Shown one piece after another: positions 7,002-10,466 of a stretch of 10,466 nt of DNA; position 1 is the first letter of the stretch; every line of letters begins with the position of its first letter. The stretch spans positions 1-10,466 of the forward strand of contig SKTL01000152.1 of NCBI GenBank assembly GCA_007122555.1. Reading direction: 5' to 3'. The position numbers and the translations under genes were made by a program. The DNA is from Thermomicrobiaceae bacterium. Its GTDB lineage: Bacteria; Chloroflexota; Chloroflexia; Thermomicrobiales; Thermomicrobiaceae. Under the pieces are notes generated by a model, which was not told the DNA's origin, ran no database searches, and saw only the letters and a list, made by a program, of their open reading frames with translations.

Positions 7002-7092
7002 TTGTCATTCCCGCCATCCGGCGGGACCCGAAGACCCCGTCTTCGACAATTCCCGGATGCTGATTACCCCTCTCCCGGTGCCGGGAGAGGGG
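7002..7092. repeat. Cluster of three perfect hairpins, REP-like intergenic repeat
   Basis: Three perfect inverted repeats follow one another after metK: TCCCGCC/GGCGGGA (7009-7015, 7020-7026), CGAAGAC/GTCTTCG (7029-7035, 7039-7045, loop CCC) and CCCCTCTCCCGG/CCGGGAGAGGGG (7067-7078, 7081-7092). TTGTC (7002-7006) and GACAA (7045-7049) can close around the first two. The segment ATTCCCG is repeated at 7007-7013 and 7049-7055. Such CCCTCTCCC...GGGAGAGGG blocks are common dispersed intergenic elements in GC-rich genomes; it may also weaken transcription after metK. Confidence 0.6.
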
Positions 7093-7183
7093 GCCGGGGA
7101 TACGGTGCGTTCAGGCTGAAGTTATGGTGCGAACGTGGCGGATACGAATCTGACGTGACATCCGACGTTTTGTAATGCAATTC

Positions 7184-7189
7184 GATAAT
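7184..7189 (+). promoter_or_regulatory. Possible -10 box before the MTHFR-like gene
   Basis: GATAAT resembles a -10 element, in a locally AT-rich stretch 24 bases before the GTG start. The upstream sequence (TCCGAC at 7161-7166) is a poor -35, so an own promoter for this gene is only a possibility. The leader would be about 17 bases. Confidence 0.3.
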
Positions 7190-7212
7190 CTGATCCGGGA
7201 AATGAGGGAGCC

Positions 7213-8121
7213 GTGGCTTCGATAGCACTCGAGCTCGTACCGGCGGCGAAAACGAACGGGCAGGAAACGACGCTCAAAGAGGGGCGCACCGTTCGCGATA
7301 AGCTGGAAAAAGCCGGTATTCTGAATGATATCAATACAATAATGATCCCCCAGGTCATCTCGGAGGATGAGTTCCGCCCGGTTGAACTGGAAGCGAAGCT
7401 TGACCCGATCGACACCAAGCGCTACCTGAGCCAGGTGCTGCCGGTCGACTATATCGCCACGCAGGTGACGGTGTACACGCCGATGGAGCAGCTCCGAGAG
7501 CGTGCTCTTCAGCTGCAACGCGAGGGCATCAACCGGGTGATCTTTGTCGGCGCTCCGCGCGTCGAGAACGAGCGCATGGTCGGACCAACCCCGCCGGAGG
7601 CGATCAGCGGGCTGCGGGACATCATTCCGTCCTGCGGAGTGATTCTGATTCCCACGCGTGAGTCAGAGGTTGATCGGTTCGCGGCCAAGGTAAATGCCGG
7701 GGCTACCTTCGGGAACTCCCAGCTGTTGTTTAGCGACTACATGGGGACATTCCTGGGCGATCTCGCGCAGAAGACCGAAGAGCGTCCCGAGATCATGCTC
7801 ACCTTTGGCTATGTGCCGAAGGCCGAAACCAAGGTCGGGCTGTTCGAATGGATGATCTGGGATGACCAGCCGGTCGTTCGCGATGAGATCGAGTTCGTGA
7901 AGAACATTGCCGACAAGCCCTTTGCCGAGAAGAAGGAAAAGCTGGTCGATCTCTACAAGCGTGTCATCGACGGCGTTCATCGACATGACTTTCCGATCGG
8001 AGTGCAGTTCTCGATCCCGTACGGCATTTCCGGCCCGGCGTTCGAGACATTCTCCGAGATGCTGGAAGTCTGGTCGCCGCAGCGTCAACCTGTCGGCGCT
8101 GGCAGTCGAGGTGATGACTAG
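7213..8121 (+). CDS. Methylenetetrahydrofolate reductase-like protein, non-canonical type
   Basis: The protein has 302 residues with the pattern of a single TIM barrel. It lacks the usual MetF wording but resembles, from memory, the non-canonical mycobacterial MTHFR (Rv2172c type). Shared blocks are IALELVP (4-10), ATQVTVYTP (82-90), INRVIFVGAPR (106-116), GVILIPTRESEVDRFAAKVNAGATFGNSQLLFSDY (142-176), PEIMLTFGYVPKAE (192-205), DLYKRVIDGV (246-255) and PAFETFSEMLEVWSP (275-289). The expected reaction is 5,10-methylene- to 5-methyl-tetrahydrofolate, which feeds methionine synthase. As the last gene of the betaine cassette, behind metK, this role makes sense. The start is GTG 7213 with GAGGGAG at 7204-7210 rather close; no other in-frame start is near. 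A strong terminator follows. Alternative: another flavin-free folate or methyl-transfer barrel protein of the same superfamily. Confidence 0.72.
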   Translation: MASIALELVPAAKTNGQETTLKEGRTVRDKLEKAGILNDINTIMIPQVISEDEFRPVELEAKLDPIDTKRYLSQVLPVDYIATQVTVYTPMEQLRERALQLQREGINRVIFVGAPRVENERMVGPTPPEAISGLRDIIPSCGVILIPTRESEVDRFAAKVNAGATFGNSQLLFSDYMGTFLGDLAQKTEERPEIMLTFGYVPKAETKVGLFEWMIWDDQPVVRDEIEFVKNIADKPFAEKKEKLVDLYKRVIDGVHRHDFPIGVQFSIPYGISGPAFETFSEMLEVWSPQRQPVGAGSRGDD

Positions 8122-8172
8122 CACCTGCTGAGCGAGTTCGCGGACACGTCAAGACAGCCGCCCTGAACGGGC

Positions 8173-8207
8173 AAGCCCCCGGACAACGACGTCCGGGGGT
8201 TTCTCCA
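8173..8207 (+). terminator. Rho-independent terminator after the MTHFR-like gene
   Basis: AAGCCCCCGGAC (8173-8184) pairs with GTCCGGGGGTTT (8191-8202) over 12 bp including one G-U, with loop AACGAC, followed by a short pyrimidine-rich tail (TTTCTCC). It ends the betaine cassette 52 bases after the stop codon. In the opposite direction the tail is poor, so it serves mainly the plus strand. Confidence 0.85.
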
Positions 8208-8267
8208 TATACGGCGTTCGACGGGAACGGATCGGCGTTCACCGTTCAGCAGTTCTGAGAACCGAAT

Positions 8268-8873
8268 TTAGCTCTCCACCAGCGTGGTGTACACGATGAG
8301 GCGGTGGTCGTACATATCAGTATCGAGATCCCAGGCGCCTTCACAGGTGACCAGGTTCAGGTTGTACTCCTCGGTGTCGCCGAAGATCTTGCGAGAGTCC
8401 GCATCGTCGATGTGAACCAGTTCGATCTCGACAACCTCGAACTCAAGTTCTTCATCGTCTTCGGTGATAACCCGCACCAGATCGCCCAATTCGAGCTCCC
8501 GGAGCTCAAAAAAGACAGCCGGCCCGCTGAACGAATCATAGTGACCAGCGATCACGGCGTTGCCCTGTTCGCCAGGTCTCGGTCCGAGTTCATACCAGGC
8601 GACGTTTTCCCATTCCTTGGGCACGTCCATCCGGCCCTGGTCATCCTGCTCGACGTGTTCGACTTCAGCGTCGACATCGATCAGATCGATCTGAAAGCGC
8701 GCTGGTTTAGCAGGCGGCTCGTCTGTGTCGCGCGTTTCAGCCACCGGTTCCGCGGTCGGCTCTGGCGTCGGCGTCGGATCACGATCTGACCGGCTCAAGC
8801 ATGCGCTCAGCGCGAGCATTGCGACGAGTGCGATAACGAGCGATACGATCCTGACGTTCAGGGTGTGATTCAT
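8268..8873 (-). CDS. Sortase with lipoprotein signal peptide
   Basis: The 201-residue protein is a single-domain sortase, a cysteine transpeptidase acting outside the membrane. All three catalytic residues are visible: His111 in AVIAGHYD, Cys177 in NLVTCEG and Arg191 in DHRLIVYTT. The N-terminus is a hydrophobic signal (residues 8-24) ending in the lipobox LSAC, so cleavage before Cys25 and lipid attachment are predicted. A Pro/Thr/Glu-rich linker (about 32-57) follows. Most sortases are held by an uncleaved transmembrane helix; a lipid anchor is less usual. The domain resembles small class D/E/F sortases; I cannot fix the class. No LPXTG-type substrate is in the window. It is transcribed towards the cassette terminator and stands alone. 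A weak ribosome binding site (AGGCAG) precedes the ATG. Confidence 0.88.
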   Translation of the reverse strand: MNHTLNVRIVSLVIALVAMLALSACLSRSDRDPTPTPEPTAEPVAETRDTDEPPAKPARFQIDLIDVDAEVEHVEQDDQGRMDVPKEWENVAWYELGPRPGEQGNAVIAGHYDSFSGPAVFFELRELELGDLVRVITEDDEELEFEVVEIELVHIDDADSRKIFGDTEEYNLNLVTCEGAWDLDTDMYDHRLIVYTTLVES

Positions 8874-8943
8874 CTGCCTGTTGATCTCTCATGTGAAAAG
8901 GTGCTGCGTGTGTTGAGCATCACAAACGACGCCCGTCACCAGA

Positions 8944-8949
8944 AATATA
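8944..8949 (-). promoter_or_regulatory. Possible -10 box of the sortase gene
   Basis: Read on the minus strand this is TATATT, about 70 bases before the sortase ATG. No good -35 lies at the right distance, so this is only a candidate. The sortase gene may also be read through from the dehydrogenase gene upstream. Confidence 0.25.
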
Positions 8950-9053
8950 CCGTACAGCGCGTCTGATCTTGCTCCCGACGGCAGTTGATTGGGAGTAATG
9001 AGCTATCCGGATGAGTCGCGAGCGCCGAGGCCGGCAATACTCGTCCTTCATCG

Positions 9054-9066
9054 GCCGATCATCGGC
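9054..9066. promoter_or_regulatory. Short dyad in the gap between dehydrogenase and sortase genes
   Basis: GCCGAT-c-ATCGGC is a perfect 6-bp inverted repeat around one base, too tight for an RNA hairpin and therefore more like a protein site. The rest of the 268-base gap (8874-9141) shows no gene; a weak stem TCCTGA/TCAGGA (9109-9114, 9132-9137) behind the dehydrogenase stop could aid termination on the minus strand. Confidence 0.2.
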
Positions 9067-9141
9067 AGCCGAACACGAGCGAGCGTGCATGCAAAACGGC
9101 ATCGACGATCCTGAGATGGCAGAGGAGCAAATCAGGACCTG

Positions 9142-9906
9142 TCAGCGCGCGGTCCAGCCGAGATCGACTTGCCAGGTCGCCCCGGTGACGCCGCCCGCTC
9201 TGTCCGAGGCCAGAAAGGCGATGACATCGGCGACCTCTTCCGGCTGCAGCGCTCGTTTGATTGCGGCCGGCGCCAGCAATGACTGCTCCAGCGCCGTCTC
9301 GCGATCGACGTTCATTGATTCAGCCAGGGCGTCGAGCTGTCCATCAGTTAGTGGGGTTTTGGTGTATCCGGGACAGACCGCATTGACCGTGATGCCCTGT
9401 TCGCCGCCTTCAACGGCGCCAGCGCGCGTCAATCCAATGAGGCCGTGCTTGGCGGCGATGTAGCTTGACTTGAACGGTGAGGCGATGAGTCCGTGCACCG
9501 AGGATACGTTGACCACCCGGCCCCAGCCGGCCTGCCGCATGCCCGGCCAGGCGTACTTCATGAGCAGGAACGGCGCGGTCAGCATCAGCGCCTGCAAGTT
9601 GTCCCAGACGTCTTCCGGGAACTTCTCGATCGAATCAATATGCTGGAAGCCCGCATTATTGATGAGAATCTGCACCGCGCCGAGCTGCGCCGCGGTCCGG
9701 TCGGTCGCATCGCGGCAGCCCTGCCGGGTTGAGAGGTCAGCCTGGACGAATGATGCGCCGATCTCCTGCGCGGCAGCCTCGCCGGCGTCCTGATTGATAT
9801 CAACAATCATGACGTCGGCGCCGTCATTTGCCAGAGCCCGGGCCGTCGCTTTCCCGATCCCGCTGGCTCCGCCGGTTACCAGCGCCACACGTTTCTTTGC
9901 CGTCAT
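9142..9906 (-). CDS. 3-Hydroxybutyrate dehydrogenase (short-chain dehydrogenase)
   Basis: The protein has 254 residues, a classical SDR. It would interconvert 3-hydroxybutyrate and acetoacetate with NAD, a step of polyhydroxybutyrate or ketone-body use. The Rossmann loop is TGGASGIGKA (11-20), the NNAG motif is at 83-86, and the catalytic Ser136, Tyr149 and Lys153 are present in VVNVSSVHGL and SSYIAAKHG. Blocks typical of 3-hydroxybutyrate dehydrogenases are GFQHIDSIEKFPEDVWD (86-102), SVHGLIASPFKSSYIAAKHG, NAVCPGYTKTPL (175-186) and the GWTAR end. The position of the fourth SDR active-site residue, usually Asn in ALNL-type segments, seems to be Met108 (ALML). The ATG follows a very strong Shine-Dalgarno (AGAGGAGGA on the minus strand, 9911-9919). 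It is divergent from the gene at 10030. No other polyhydroxybutyrate gene is nearby. Confidence 0.9.
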   Translation of the reverse strand: MTAKKRVALVTGGASGIGKATARALANDGADVMIVDINQDAGEAAAQEIGASFVQADLSTRQGCRDATDRTAAQLGAVQILINNAGFQHIDSIEKFPEDVWDNLQALMLTAPFLLMKYAWPGMRQAGWGRVVNVSSVHGLIASPFKSSYIAAKHGLIGLTRAGAVEGGEQGITVNAVCPGYTKTPLTDGQLDALAESMNVDRETALEQSLLAPAAIKRALQPEEVADVIAFLASDRAGGVTGATWQVDLGWTAR

Positions 9907-10029
9907 CGAGTCCTCCTCTGGTCAGGGACAATTGATTCAGTTTCTATTCTCGAAAGGTCACGCGCGAGTACCGGGCTGGTAAGGTTCGCCAGAGCATTGT
10001 GACACAGTTCTTACTGGGAAAGCGCCGCC
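9907..10029. other. Divergent intergenic region
   Basis: These 123 bases separate two divergent starts and must hold both promoters. An AT-rich part at about 9928-9952 probably contains the dehydrogenase promoter, but I find no pair of boxes close to consensus on either strand. On the plus side GGGAAAG (10016-10022) is the likely ribosome binding site of the next gene. Confidence 0.4.
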
Positions 10030-10466
10030 ATGACATCTCAACCCACAGCCGAGCGGAAACCCCCAGCCAGGTTGCTCTATGCAATGCAGCAGCAGATCGT
10101 GGCGACTTTTGATGAGGCGGACTGGATCGAGCTCGGCTACTTCGCCGGTGTTCCGGAGCTGATACGCACTGACGAAGTCCTGTTGACCGCGTTGCGTTCC
10201 GGGGATCGAGCCTATCGCCTGCGGGTTTTCGAGGCGCTGGAATCGCTTCTGCAGCATCGGCATCCGGATGAGCTTGTGGAGTATTTGAAGCTTCCGGAAT
10301 GGCTTGCCGGACATGATCCAGCGCTCGGTCGCGAGCTGTTTATCAATGGCGACGTTTCCCCGCTTGATGAACTGGCGCGGGCGGCAATATCCGGACATAT
10401 CCCGGAGCTGACTCGCCAGATCGGACGCATCCGGCGGACTGCTTCGACGGACCCGGAAGTTGCGAT
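10030..10466 (+). CDS. Unrecognised helical protein, 3' end outside the window
   Basis: An open frame of 145 codons begins at ATG 10030 and runs off the edge without a stop. The ribosome binding site GGGAAAG lies 7 bases upstream, and codon use resembles the other genes, which supports it over the minus-strand frame in the same place. I do not recognise the family. The visible part looks all-helical and cytoplasmic: no signal peptide or membrane segment, a disordered start (residues 1-13), then amphipathic segments around LLYAMQQQIVATF (15-27), DWIELGYFAGVPELI (31-45), RLRVFEALESLLQ (63-75), DELVEYLKLPEWLAGHD (80-96) and LARAAISGHIPELTRQIGRI (115-134). This could be an N-terminal helical adaptor domain before an effector or enzyme domain, but that is a guess. 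Confidence 0.72.
   Translation, partial: MTSQPTAERKPPARLLYAMQQQIVATFDEADWIELGYFAGVPELIRTDEVLLTALRSGDRAYRLRVFEALESLLQHRHPDELVEYLKLPEWLAGHDPALGRELFINGDVSPLDELARAAISGHIPELTRQIGRIRRTASTDPEVA

Noticed and set aside
8304..8789. Plus-strand open frame opposite the sortase
   Set aside because: The sortase on the minus strand has all three catalytic residues and a signal peptide; the plus frame has no recognisable features.
9011..9463. Plus-strand open frame over the end of the dehydrogenase gene
   Set aside because: Mostly antisense to the dehydrogenase; Ser/Ala-rich shadow composition.
9958..10398. Minus-strand open frame of 146 codons near the right edge
   Set aside because: The plus-strand frame from 10030 has a ribosome binding site and better codon use; both cannot easily be real.

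Overview
The window looks like chromosomal DNA of a moderately GC-rich (about 60 % by eye), monoderm-type bacterium. Three things point that way: the hemE-hemH-hemY order of the coproporphyrin-dependent haem pathway, a ferrochelatase with the tyrosine typical of coproporphyrin ferrochelatases, and a sortase. Together with a reductase that resembles the mycobacterial non-canonical MTHFR, this suggests Chloroflexota (Thermomicrobia-like) or Actinomycetota. I lean to Chloroflexota, but this is inference and no marker in the window settles it.

Layout. (1) Positions 1-3540, plus strand: a tight haem operon with the 3' two thirds of hemE, a ferrochelatase with an unusual 130-residue acidic extension at its N-terminus, and the FAD oxidase HemY/CgoX. 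(2) Positions 3541-3951: a 411-base gene-free control region with a promoter candidate overlapping an inverted repeat, several hairpins, and a compact three-way-junction RNA fold just before the next ribosome binding site. (3) Positions 3952-8121, plus strand: a methyl-transfer cassette of sarcosine/dimethylglycine N-methyltransferase, glycine/sarcosine N-methyltransferase, S-adenosylmethionine synthetase (metK), and a TIM-barrel protein of the non-canonical methylenetetrahydrofolate reductase type. GC-rich hairpins lie in each gap, and a rho-independent terminator follows the last gene. (4) Positions 8268-9906, minus strand: a sortase with a lipoprotein signal peptide and a 3-hydroxybutyrate dehydrogenase. 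(5) From 10030, plus strand: the start of an unrecognised helical protein cut off by the window edge.

How the genes work together. The first operon makes coproporphyrin, oxidises it and inserts iron; the last decarboxylase (ChdC/HemQ) is not in the window. In the cassette the two methyltransferases convert glycine stepwise to glycine betaine using three SAM. MetK makes the SAM, and the reductase would supply 5-methyl-tetrahydrofolate for methionine regeneration. Methionine synthase and SAH hydrolase would have to be encoded elsewhere. This is a plausible de novo compatible-solute pathway with its own methyl supply.

The most interesting unexplained signal is the leader of the betaine cassette. 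A perfect three-helix junction is followed by an element that can pair either with the Shine-Dalgarno sequence or with a loop of the junction. That is riboswitch-like architecture matching no class I recognise.
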